NCBI GenBank assembly: GCA_003662515.1
Contig: QMYF01000059.1
Span: 1-5,074 of the forward strand
DNA length: 5,074 bases
DNA from: Candidatus Hecatellales archaeon
GTDB lineage: Archaea; Thermoproteota; Bathyarchaeia; Hecatellales; Hecatellaceae
Direction: 5' to 3'
Part shown: piece by piece, positions 1 to 5,074 of the stretch
Position numbering within the stretch: the stretch's first letter is position 1
Layout of the letters: every line of letters begins with the position of its first letter
Notes under the pieces: model-generated
What the model was told of the DNA's origin: nothing
The model's input: only the letters and a program-made list of their open reading frames with translations
Databases searched by the model: none
Made by a program: the position numbers and the translations under genes

Positions 1-242
1 ATGTAGAGGATTTTTATGCCTAGAGGATTCCAGCCCTGGCTTCTAAGCCTAAGATAGGCTTCAAAAACTGGTAGAACAGCCGCCTCGGTTTTCCCGCTTC
101 CCGTAGGCGCCAGGAGGAAAACGGTTTCCCCTTCAAGGATGGGTTTGAAGGCTTCCCTCTGGATGGGGGTAGGCTCCGTGAAGCCAAGCCTTTCCAGCTC
201 CCTCCTCAAAACCGGAGAGAAAAGACTGAAGCCGCTGGCCAT
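1..242 (-). CDS. lhr: Lhr-type superfamily 2 ATP-dependent helicase, N-terminal fragment (C-terminus beyond the left edge)
   Basis: Only the first 80 residues are present. Lhr proteins are large DNA/RNA helicases that unwind nucleic acid using ATP and are linked to repair of stalled replication or transcription. Visible: a Q-motif-like segment at residues 20-28 (GFTEPTPIQ), motif I/Walker A at about 46-55 (APTGSGKTEA), and LPVFEAYLRLR, then GIKILY just before the edge. In Lhr this is normally followed by a PLRALN-type motif Ia, which lies outside the window. The ATG at 242-240 is chosen because a strong GGAGGA site sits 9 bases upstream and an in-frame stop (267-269) excludes any longer start. 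It begins 24 bases after the stop of the 68-residue membrane protein, so it is probably in the same operon. The helicase family is certain from the motifs; the Lhr assignment rests on the GSGKTEAA and GIKILY wording and is likely. Another DEAD/DEAH helicase is the alternative. Confidence 0.85.
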   Translation of the reverse strand, partial: MASGFSLFSPVLRRELERLGFTEPTPIQREAFKPILEGETVFLLAPTGSGKTEAAVLPVFEAYLRLRSQGWNPLGIKILY

Positions 243-251
243 ACGCTTGAG

Positions 252-260
252 TCCTCCTTT
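252..260 (-). promoter_or_regulatory. Ribosome binding site of the Lhr-type helicase
   Basis: The minus strand reads AAAGGAGGA, ending 9 bases before the ATG at 242. It is a near-perfect Shine-Dalgarno sequence and it fixes the helicase start. It lies in the 24-base gap after the TAA of the upstream membrane-protein gene. Confidence 0.8.
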
Positions 261-266
261 CCCCTG

Positions 267-473
267 TTAGGGTGCTGTAAGGTAGGTGGCAGCCCCGTAG
301 AGGGCTGTGAGGGCTCCCAGCGTCAGGTGGGCGAGGCGGAGAAGCGTGAAGGCTTGCCTTGAAGCCTTGAAGGCTTGGAGCCGTAGGGCTAGGAGGAGAA
401 GCCCTGTAGCCAGCGTTAAGGCTCCGTGAAGCAGCGCCACGTTGGCAAGCCCGTAATGGTCAAGCTGAAGCAT
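267..473 (-). CDS. Small two-helix membrane protein, function unknown
   Basis: I do not recognise a family. The 68-residue protein has two hydrophobic stretches, about residues 12-30 and 47-65, joined by a basic loop (R31, K36, R39, R46). By the positive-inside rule this suggests a hairpin with both ends outside the cytoplasm. It is very rich in Leu, Ala and Gly, and both helices carry a His near the start (H16, H49). The ATG at 473-471 shares one base with the TGA of the nitroreductase gene (TGATG), and GGAGG at 482-486 lies 8 bases upstream, so translation is probably coupled to that gene. A TTG one codon earlier is possible but less well spaced. The tight coupling suggests it works with the nitroreductase, perhaps as a membrane partner; that is inference. 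No competing frame explains this stretch. Confidence 0.7.
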   Translation of the reverse strand: MLQLDHYGLANVALLHGALTLATGLLLLALRLQAFKASRQAFTLLRLAHLTLGALTALYGAATYLTAP

Positions 474-1072
474 CAAGGCTTCCTCCCCACGGGGTAAATG
501 TAGATGGGCTTATGGTTTCCGGGGGCTCCAAGAATCTTCTGCACCTCGTCGTCGTGGAAGGCCCCCACAGCCACGGTGGCTAAGCCTAGAGCCTCAGCCT
601 GAAGATAAAGGTTTTCACCCACATGGCCAGCCTCCATGTAAACGTATCTTACGCCTCTCTCGCCGTAGCGGCTTGTGGTCCGCTCGAAAACCGCGCATAT
701 CACGATTTTGACGGGAGCCTTCTCCACCCAAGGCTGGTTTAAGGCTGCCCTGCAGAGCTCCCCTGAAAAGTCTCCAGCCTTAATAGGCTGAAGGCTATGC
801 TGCTCCGGAATATAACGGTAAACACCGGGGTTTAAGTCTTCAACTCCCCCCGCTGAAACCATCACGTAAACCTCCAGCGGGTAGGTGGCTCCGGCGCTGG
901 GAGCCGCCCTGAAACCCCGCTTGGGGTCGGTTATCCCCTGGGCAGCCCAAAGCAGCTGGCCCAGCTCCCAAAGCTTTAAAGGCTCCTCAGCGTAGACCCG
1001 CTGGGACCTCCGCTGGGCTATAGCCTCCTCCACGGTAAGCTGGCCTTTAAGCCTTGGGGGTGGAAGCTTCAC
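473..1072 (-). CDS. SagB-like nitroreductase family FMN-dependent oxidoreductase
   Basis: The family binds FMN and carries out NAD(P)H- or substrate-driven redox reactions; SagB-type members are dehydrogenases. This member's substrate is unknown. Counting from the GTG at 1072 (199 residues), R21-R22-S23 and R25 form the FMN-phosphate signature after VEEAIAQ. LLWAAQGITDP (40-50) and PSAGATYPLE (58-67) are hallmark SagB/ThcOx-type segments. YVYMEAGHVGENLYLQAEAL is the conserved dimer and flavin helix. The C-terminus GAFHDDEVQKILG...IYIYPVGRKP is typical and complete. GTG 1072 is the most downstream usable start, but it has a poor ribosome binding site and follows a long open hydrophobic stretch (see the entry at 1073-1258), so the true protein may be longer and membrane-anchored. 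Its TGA overlaps the ATG of the 68-residue membrane protein. The family is sure; the start and physiological role are not. Confidence 0.9.
   Translation of the reverse strand: MKLPPPRLKGQLTVEEAIAQRRSQRVYAEEPLKLWELGQLLWAAQGITDPKRGFRAAPSAGATYPLEVYVMVSAGGVEDLNPGVYRYIPEQHSLQPIKAGDFSGELCRAALNQPWVEKAPVKIVICAVFERTTSRYGERGVRYVYMEAGHVGENLYLQAEALGLATVAVGAFHDDEVQKILGAPGNHKPIYIYPVGRKP
482..486 (-). promoter_or_regulatory. Ribosome binding site of the small two-helix membrane protein
   Basis: GGAGG on the minus strand, 8 bases before the ATG at 473. It sits inside the last codons of the nitroreductase gene and supports the ATG start in the TGATG overlap over the neighbouring TTG. Confidence 0.7.
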
Positions 1073-1258
1073 GAGGCCTGTTTCCCCGGTGGAGGCTTTT
1101 TCTTCCTCTGCGGGGGGATGGACTATCCGGATGGCTTCCAGCTGGAAGGCTGACCAAACCGAGAACAGGATTATGGCTGTGAAGGTTAAAGCTGAAATTT
1201 TAAAGCTTAAATTTTCAGCCAGGCTTCTCCACCAGAAGGAGGGAAGCCTTCCAGCCAG
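1073..1258 (-). other. Probable N-terminal membrane-anchor extension of the nitroreductase, without an ATG, GTG or TTG start
   Basis: The nitroreductase frame stays open from GTG 1072 back to a TAA at 1273-1271. The extra sequence looks like protein: SFWWRSLAENL, then a hydrophobic span ISALTFTAIILFSVWSAF, then a Pro/Glu-rich linker (HPPAEEEKASTGETG) leading into KLPPPRLKGQL. From general knowledge of the family, similar nitroreductases often carry a signal or anchor followed by a KLP.P.LKG linker. There is no ATG, GTG or TTG in this stretch. Candidate starts are CTG at 1258 (2 bases after the upstream stop, with AAGGA about 9 bases before it) and CTG at 1222 (with GGTGG about 6 bases before it). 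Alternatives are a lost start codon, a sequencing error, or a true start at GTG 1072 with this stretch as untranslated leader. Confidence 0.5.
1191..1219. repeat. 29-bp near-perfect palindrome
   Basis: Outer arms GCTGAAA (1191-1197) and TTTCAGC (1213-1219) are exact. Inner arms TTTAA (1199-1203) and TTAAA (1207-1211) also pair. The only arm mismatch is 1198/1212, around a three-base AGC centre, so 12 of 13 pairs match. It lies within the putative anchor-coding stretch, about 120 bases upstream of GTG 1072. It could be an operator for a dimeric regulator, an AT-rich promoter element, or an RNA hairpin. Confidence 0.6.
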
Positions 1259-1260
1259 AT

Positions 1261-1488
1261 TTACTTTTCCTTAAGCTTCCTCTCCAAGTACTGGAGGAAG
1301 ATTTTCAGGTCGGTTTTCCGGGTGGGAGACCTCTCCGAGGCGATGAGCTCCCGGAAAGCCTCAAGAAGCCTGACTGGGTCTTGGAAGGTTCCCCAAGCCT
1401 CGTAAACTTTCCGTTTAACCCACTCCATGTCTTCCAGGTAGGGTGAAGCCTCGGCTAGGGCTTCCTCCACTAGGCTTCTCTCCTTCAT
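1261..1488 (-). CDS. Small charged helical protein, function unknown
   Basis: I do not recognise a family. The 75 residues are rich in Glu, Lys, Arg and Leu with no membrane segment, and predict as a mostly helical soluble protein. It has a Pro-broken middle (FQDPVRLLEAFRELI, about 35-49) and a strongly basic end (YLERKLKEK). The ATG at 1488-1486 is preferred over an upstream TTG at 1554 because it overlaps the TGA of an upstream membrane-peptide frame (ATGA) and has GAGGAG just before it, although the spacing is short. It ends two bases before the first candidate CTG start of the nitroreductase extension, so it is almost certainly co-transcribed with that gene. It might be a regulatory or accessory subunit; that is inference. 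No other frame explains this interval, and the residue composition looks like real thermophile protein. Confidence 0.6.
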   Translation of the reverse strand: MKERSLVEEALAEASPYLEDMEWVKRKVYEAWGTFQDPVRLLEAFRELIASERSPTRKTDLKIFLQYLERKLKEK

Positions 1489-1613
1489 TTCTCCTCTTCC
1501 CAGCCTTCTAGAAGCGAGGTTAAGGCTGCTAAGGCTAGTAGGACCAGCATGCAAGCGAACAGGATTGGCTCCAGCAGGGTTAAAGGCCTCCGGTTTGACG
1601 ATTTCGCCTTCAA
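1485..1613 (-). CDS. Possible 42-residue single-pass membrane peptide
   Basis: From TTG 1613 the frame gives a basic N-terminus (K2, K4, R8, R9), one hydrophobic segment at about residues 17-35 (ILFACMLVLLALAALTSLL) and an acidic tail GWEEEK. That pattern fits a membrane peptide with its N-terminus inside. Its TGA (1487-1485) overlaps the ATG of the 75-residue gene, the usual sign of translational coupling. The start is uncertain: GGAAGG directly abuts the TTG, and the frame is open upstream to 1733 without another standard start except the internal ATG at 1550. The AT-rich element at 1635-1649 would place a minus-strand transcript start near 1617, compatible with an almost leaderless message beginning at this TTG. 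No family is recognised. Confidence 0.4.
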   Translation of the reverse strand: MKAKSSNRRPLTLLEPILFACMLVLLALAALTSLLEGWEEEK

Positions 1614-1634
1614 CCTTCCATGGGAGTTTCGAGG

Positions 1635-1649
1635 CTTAAATTTTTTAAG
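1635..1649. promoter_or_regulatory. Candidate bidirectional TATA element between the divergent units
   Basis: CTTAAATTTTTTAAG is a perfect inverted repeat (6-base arms, TTT centre) and the most AT-rich point of the divergent interval. Read rightward, a TATA box here would start transcription near 1664-1668, giving atpA a leader of about 40-45 bases. Read leftward, it would start near 1617, just before TTG 1613. Position and composition support a promoter; no BRE can be assigned with confidence. Confidence 0.45.
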
Positions 1650-1708
1650 GCGGGAGAATAGGTATTCTCCAAGGTGGCTTAGAAGGCTTAAATGGGGCGT
1701 AGGACAGG

Positions 1709-3496
1709 TTGAGCGGTCAGGTTGGCAAGATAGTTAGGATTGCCGGTCCTGTGGTTGTGGCTGACGGTATGACTGGAGCGCAGATGTATGAGCTGGCTAG
1801 GGTGGGCGAGGAAAAGCTTGTGGGTGAAATCATCAGAATTGAGGGTGACAAGGCTACTGTTCAGGTTTACGAGGAGACCAGCGGGCTTCGGCCTGGAGAC
1901 CCTGTAGAGCGGACGGGTAAACCCTTATCCGTGGAGCTCGGCCCAGGCATCATAGGGCAAATTTACGATGGAATTCAGAGGCCTCTCACCAGCGCCGCCG
2001 AGCTGGTAGGCGCCTTCTTCACCCGGGGAATAGCCATTCCACCCTTAGACCGAAACAAGAAATGGTCTTTCAAGCCTAAGGTTAAGGCTGGAGACAAGGT
2101 GGTTGAAGGAGACGTTTTAGGCGAGGTTCCCGAGACTCCCCTCCTCATCCACAAGATTCTGGTTCCCCCAGGTGTGAACGGCAAGGTTAAACATGTCGCC
2201 AAGGAAGGAGACTACAAGGTGGCTGACGAAATCGCGGTTATCGAGACGGCTGAGGGTGAAGTAAGCCTCCCCATGTATCAGACCTGGCCTGTGAGGAAGC
2301 CTAGACCCTACAAGCGGAAGCTTCCACCAACCACGCCGCTCATCACAGGCCAGCGGATTATTGACACTTTCTTCCCGATGGCTAAGGGAGGCCAGGGAGC
2401 CATTCCAGGAGGCTTCGGCACAGGTAAAACCGTGATGCTTCACACCATCGCCCAGTGGGCTGACACCCACGTGGTGGTTTACGTGGGCTGCGGGGAGCGG
2501 GGCAACGAGATGGCTGAGGTGCTGGAAAGGTTCCCCAAGCTTAAGGACCCGAGAAGCGGGAGGCCGCTCATGGAGCGAACCGTGCTCATAGCCAACACCA
2601 GCAACATGCCTATCGCGGCTAGGGAGGCCAGCATCTACACGGGAATCACCATCTGCGAATACTTCAGAGACATGGGCTACGACGTAGCCCTTCAGGCTGA
2701 CTCCACCTCAAGGTGGGCTGAAGCCTTAAGGGAAATCTCTGGAAGGCTTGAGGAGATGCCGGGTGAGGAGGGATACCCAGCCTACCTCGGCTCAAGACTC
2801 TCCGAATTCTACGAGCGGGCTGGAAGAGTTGAAGTTTTAGGTTCCGAGCCTAGAATAGGCTCGGTCAGCGTGGTGGGGGCTGTTTCACCTCCTGGAGGAG
2901 ACTTCTCCGAGCCTGTCACCCAGAACACTCTGCGAATCATTAAGGTGTTCTGGGGTCTCGACAAGGCTTTAGCCGAGCGGAGACACTTCCCAGCCATTAA
3001 CTGGCTTACCAGCTACTCCCTCTACTGGGAAACCCTCGAAGAATGGTTTAGGAAGAACGTGAGTGAGGAGTGGCCTGAGCTTAGGGCTAAAGCCATGGAG
3101 CTTCTGCAGAGGGAGGAAGAGCTTCAGGAAATTGTGAGGCTGGTGGGTCCTGACGCTCTCTCCGACGCTCAGAGAGCCATCCTTGAGGCGGCTAGGATGA
3201 TTCGGGAAGACTACCTGATGCAGAGCGCCTACCACCCCATCGACAGCTACTGCAGCCCGCAGAAAAGCTACCACATGCTCAGGGTTATCATTAAGTTCTA
3301 CGAGCGGATGAAGGCGGCTGTCGACAGAGGCATACCCATCAAAGACATCATCAACCTGCCCGTAATCGAGGAGATAGCGAGGATGAAGCTAGCCACCATC
3401 GACGATGCACCTAAGGTTTGCACCGAAATTGAGAAGCATATTGATGAGGCGTTTGAGAGGCTTTATGCTTCGGCTAGGAGGGTGGCTGTAGCATGA
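1709..3496 (+). CDS. atpA: A-type ATP synthase catalytic subunit A
   Basis: This is the catalytic subunit of the A1 head of the archaeal rotary ATP synthase, which makes or hydrolyses ATP at the A/B interfaces on the cytoplasmic face of the membrane. At 595 residues it is full length. The N-terminal barrel begins [15 protein letters not shown]. The bulge domain specific to A subunits spans about residues 110-200. The P-loop GGFGTGKT is at 234-241, the catalytic Glu in GCGERGNE is E263, and [13 protein letters not shown] holds D331. [13 protein letters not shown] and HFPAINW follow, and the helical C-terminal domain is intact. There is no intein in the P-loop. The P-loop differs from the usual archaeal GPFGSGKT at two positions. 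TTG 1709 is chosen because it places the conserved N-terminus correctly; the upstream AGGA is weak. It overlaps atpB by four bases. It stands first in its unit, with no E, C or F gene before it. Confidence 0.97.
   Translation: MSGQVGKIVRIAGPVVVADGMTGAQMYELARVGEEKLVGEIIRIEGDKATVQVYEETSGLRPGDPVERTGKPLSVELGPGIIGQIYDGIQRPLTSAAELVGAFFTRGIAIPPLDRNKKWSFKPKVKAGDKVVEGDVLGEVPETPLLIHKILVPPGVNGKVKHVAKEGDYKVADEIAVIETAEGEVSLPMYQTWPVRKPRPYKRKLPPTTPLITGQRIIDTFFPMAKGGQGAIPGGFGTGKTVMLHTIAQWADTHVVVYVGCGERGNEMAEVLERFPKLKDPRSGRPLMERTVLIANTSNMPIAAREASIYTGITICEYFRDMGYDVALQADSTSRWAEALREISGRLEEMPGEEGYPAYLGSRLSEFYERAGRVEVLGSEPRIGSVSVVGAVSPPGGDFSEPVTQNTLRIIKVFWGLDKALAERRHFPAINWLTSYSLYWETLEEWFRKNVSEEWPELRAKAMELLQREEELQEIVRLVGPDALSDAQRAILEAARMIREDYLMQSAYHPIDSYCSPQKSYHMLRVIIKFYERMKAAVDRGIPIKDIINLPVIEEIARMKLATIDDAPKVCTEIEKHIDEAFERLYASARRVAVA
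3477..3485 (+). promoter_or_regulatory. Ribosome binding site of atpB inside the end of atpA
   Basis: GGAGGGTGG lies within the last codons of atpA, 7 bases before ATG 3493. It is a strong archaeal Shine-Dalgarno sequence and, with the ATGA overlap, should allow coupled and roughly matched synthesis of A and B. Confidence 0.75.
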
Positions 3497-4914
3497 GTGC
3501 GCCTGTAGTTGCAGGGAAGGAGTATTCTACGGTTAAGGAGATTGCTGGCCCTCTGCTCTTCGTGGAGAGAACTAGTGGGATAGCCTACGGTGAAGTAGTT
3601 AAGGTGAAGACTCCCGCGGGGGAGGAGAGGACAGGGCAGGTGCTGGAGGTTGGTGAAGGCTTCGCCGTGGTTCAGGTTTTCGAGGGAACCTCAGGCTTAG
3701 ATGTTTCCAGCACCGTGGTGAGGTTTGCAGGGGAAACCTTACGGTTCCCCGTCTCCATGGACATTATGGGCAGAATCTTCGACGGGAGCGGTAAGCCGAT
3801 AGACGGCGGGCCGGAAGTTATCCCGGAGGATGAATGGGACATTCACGGGGCACCCATAAACCCGTATTCTCGAGCCTACCCCTCCGAGTTCATTCAGACA
3901 GGGCTTTCAGCCATCGACGGGATGAACACGCTGGTTAGAGGCCAGAAGCTTCCCCTCTTCTCGGGCTCCGGTCTCCCCCACAACATGGTGGCCGCCCAGA
4001 TCGCCCGGCAGGCGAAGGTTCCAGGCAAAGAGGAAGAGTTCGCCGTGGTTTTCGCAGCCATGGGAATCACCTCAGACGAGGCGAGATTCTTCAGGGAGGA
4101 CTTCGAGAAGAGGGGTGCCATGGACAAGGTGGTGATGTTTGTCAACCTTGCCGACGACCCGGCCATTGAGAGGCTTATCACCCCGAGGCTGGCCTTAACC
4201 TCAGCCGAATTCCTAGCCTTCGAATACGACATGCACGTGCTAGTCATCCTAACCGACATGACCAACTATGCTGAGGCTCTCCGGGAAATCTCGGCAGCCA
4301 GAGAGGAGGTTCCGGGCAGGAGAGGCTACCCAGGCTACATGTACACAGACCTAGCCACCATCTACGAGCGGGCTGGAAGAATCCACGGGAAGAAGGGCTC
4401 GGTAACCCAGATGCCCATTCTCACCATGCCCCACGACGACATCACCCATCCGGTGCCCGACCTGACAGGTTATATTACTGAGGGGCAAATATACTTGGAG
4501 AGAGGCCTCCACATGAGGGGAATCTATCCGCCCATCAACGTGCTTCCCAGCCTTTCCCGGCTGATGAACGAGGGAATCGGCAAGGGTAAAACTAGGGAGG
4601 ACCATAGGCAGGTGGCAGACCAGCTCTACTACGCCTACGCTGAGGGGAGAAGCCTTAGAGAGCTGGTAGCCGTGGTAGGTGAGGAAGCCCTAACCGACAG
4701 GGACAGACAATACTTGGAGTTCGCCGACAGGTATGAGAGGGAATTCGTGAACCAGGGACCCTACGAGGACCGAGACATTGAAACTACGCTGGACCTGGGT
4801 TGGGAACTGCTGGCAAGCCTGCCTGAAGGAGAGCTCAAACGGATAGACCCAGCCTTCATCGAGAAATACCATCCCAAATACCGCGGGAAAACAGCCGCTA
4901 AAAGCAGCGGGTAA
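3493..4914 (+). CDS. atpB: A-type ATP synthase non-catalytic subunit B
   Basis: B alternates with A in the A3B3 head. It holds a regulatory nucleotide pocket and donates an arginine to the catalytic site of A. At 473 residues it has normal length. In place of a P-loop it has GSGLPHN (158-164), the diagnostic B-subunit replacement. [44 protein letters not shown] and [23 protein letters not shown] follow in family order. [18 protein letters not shown] places R356 where the inter-subunit arginine is expected. The N-terminal barrel has [13 protein letters not shown] 3493 shares ATGA with the atpA stop. The last ten or so residues are a Lys/Ala/Ser tail without conserved features. In many archaea atpD follows directly; here the next gene is convergent and unrelated. 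I see no missing residues or damage. Confidence 0.97.
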   Translation: MSAPVVAGKEYSTVKEIAGPLLFVERTSGIAYGEVVKVKTPAGEERTGQVLEVGEGFAVVQVFEGTSGLDVSSTVVRFAGETLRFPVSMDIMGRIFDGSGKPIDGGPEVIPEDEWDIHGAPINPYSRAYPSEFIQTGLSAIDGMNTLVRGQKLPLFSGSGLPHNMVAAQIARQAKVPGKEEEFAVVFAAMGITSDEARFFREDFEKRGAMDKVVMFVNLADDPAIERLITPRLALTSAEFLAFEYDMHVLVILTDMTNYAEALREISAAREEVPGRRGYPGYMYTDLATIYERAGRIHGKKGSVTQMPILTMPHDDITHPVPDLTGYITEGQIYLERGLHMRGIYPPINVLPSLSRLMNEGIGKGKTREDHRQVADQLYYAYAEGRSLRELVAVVGEEALTDRDRQYLEFADRYEREFVNQGPYEDRDIETTLDLGWELLASLPEGELKRIDPAFIEKYHPKYRGKTAAKSSG

Positions 4915-4935
4915 ACTGAAATCCTAAACCGTTAC

Positions 4936-4950
4936 TTTCCTATTTTTCTT
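4936..4950 (+). terminator. T-rich transcription terminator after atpB
   Basis: The coding strand is pyrimidine- and T-rich (TTTCCTATTTTTCTT) starting 21 bases after the atpB stop, as is typical of archaeal oligo-T terminators. No stable hairpin precedes it. It lies in the short gap between the convergent genes, consistent with the atp unit ending after B. Confidence 0.55.
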
Positions 4951-4956
4951 CCCAGA

Positions 4957-5074
4957 TTAAACCGGCATGGATACCGGGTTTTCATCAGTGCTTAAGATGG
5001 CTTTCTCCTCAAGCATCCTCCTAACATGTTTGGGTTTGGAAAACATTCCCAGATGCGCCTGACCATCGTAAAAC
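4957..5074 (-). CDS. C-terminal end of an unidentified convergent gene (rest beyond the right edge)
   Basis: One minus-strand frame is open from the right edge to a TAA at 4959-4957, giving 38 residues beginning FYDGQAHLGMFSKPKHVR and ending ENPVSMPV. The composition is protein-like (mixed charges, a helical RRMLEEKAIL stretch). The stop is 42 bases from the atpB stop, with the atpB terminator between, as expected for convergent genes. I cannot assign a family from so short a piece. It is not ATP synthase subunit D, which would be expected on the other strand. A chance open frame is possible at this length. Confidence 0.5.
   Translation of the reverse strand, partial: FYDGQAHLGMFSKPKHVRRMLEEKAILSTDENPVSMPV

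Noticed and set aside
45..61. Perfect inverted repeat AAGCCTA-AGA-TAGGCTT
   Set aside because: It lies inside conserved helicase coding sequence and is explained by two neighbouring copies of the window-wide enriched hexamer.
1089..1274. Plus-strand 61-residue frame opposite the nitroreductase upstream region
   Set aside because: It is antisense to the minus-strand extension, which has a convincing hydrophobic anchor and linker. The plus frame has no ribosome binding site and no domain.
1261..1275. Programmed frameshift fusing the 75-residue protein to the nitroreductase extension
   Set aside because: A -1 slip near GGAAAAGTAA would join the frames, but the site is not a canonical slippery heptamer. 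Separate initiation near the overlap or a lost start codon is simpler.
1489..1554. Longer TTG start (97 residues) for the 75-residue protein
   Set aside because: The added residues are low-quality Ser/Leu/Arg sequence, and that stretch reads better in another frame as a hydrophobic segment ending in an ATGA overlap with the shorter start.
1684..1693. AGGCTTAAAT as the atpA TATA box
   Set aside because: Its centre is only about 19 bases before TTG 1709, so transcription would start inside the coding sequence; the element at 1635-1649 is better placed.
1549..1737. Plus-strand 62-residue frame running into the start of atpA
   Set aside because: It overlaps atpA in another frame, crosses the candidate promoter region and lies opposite the minus-strand small membrane frame. 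It looks like a shadow.
2405..2431. Intein in the subunit A P-loop, as in some archaea
   Set aside because: The P-loop coding sequence is continuous and the protein is of normal length.
2117..2470. Minus-strand frames inside atpA and atpB (also 1975-2202, 2809-2997, 2969-3274, 3894-4265, 4351-4605, 4690-4872)
   Set aside because: They lie entirely within highly conserved ATP synthase genes and have no recognisable motifs or start signals.
1..5074. CRISPR array, tRNA or rRNA genes, insertion sequences
   Set aside because: No regularly spaced repeats, cloverleaf-like segments, rRNA-like stretches or transposase motifs were seen on either strand.

Overview
The window is archaeal. It carries the catalytic (A) and non-catalytic (B) subunits of an A-type ATP synthase. 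Genes are spaced archaeal-style, with GGAGG-type ribosome binding sites, ATGA and TGATG overlaps, TTG and GTG starts, and AT-rich TATA-like elements in a fairly GC-rich background. I cannot place the organism firmly; a thermophilic or TACK-type archaeon (for example Bathyarchaeia-like) is a low-confidence guess.

Layout: two transcription units diverge from about 1615-1708. To the right, atpA (1709-3496) and atpB (3493-4914) overlap by an ATGA and are followed by a T-rich terminator at about 4936-4950. The last ~118 bases hold the apparent C-terminal end of a convergent minus-strand gene of unknown function. No other ATP synthase subunit gene (D, E, C, F, I or K) is visible, so A and B look like a stand-alone pair.

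To the left, everything reads on the minus strand. In order of transcription there is a possible 42-residue single-pass membrane peptide (1485-1613), a 75-residue charged helical protein of unknown function (1261-1488), a SagB-like nitroreductase (473-1072) with an open hydrophobic N-terminal extension (to about 1258-1270), a 68-residue two-helix membrane protein (267-473), and the first 80 residues of an Lhr-type superfamily 2 helicase running off the left edge (1-242). Tight spacing suggests one operon.

The ATP synthase genes are ordinary housekeeping, apart from an unusual P-loop spelling in subunit A and their separation from the other subunits. The less explained part is the minus-strand cluster: a probably membrane-tethered flavin oxidoreductase lacking an obvious start codon for its anchor, flanked by tiny membrane proteins, with a 29-bp near-perfect palindrome inside the anchor-coding stretch. 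The words AGGCTT and AAGCCT are also strongly over-represented throughout, in all reading frames and outside genes.
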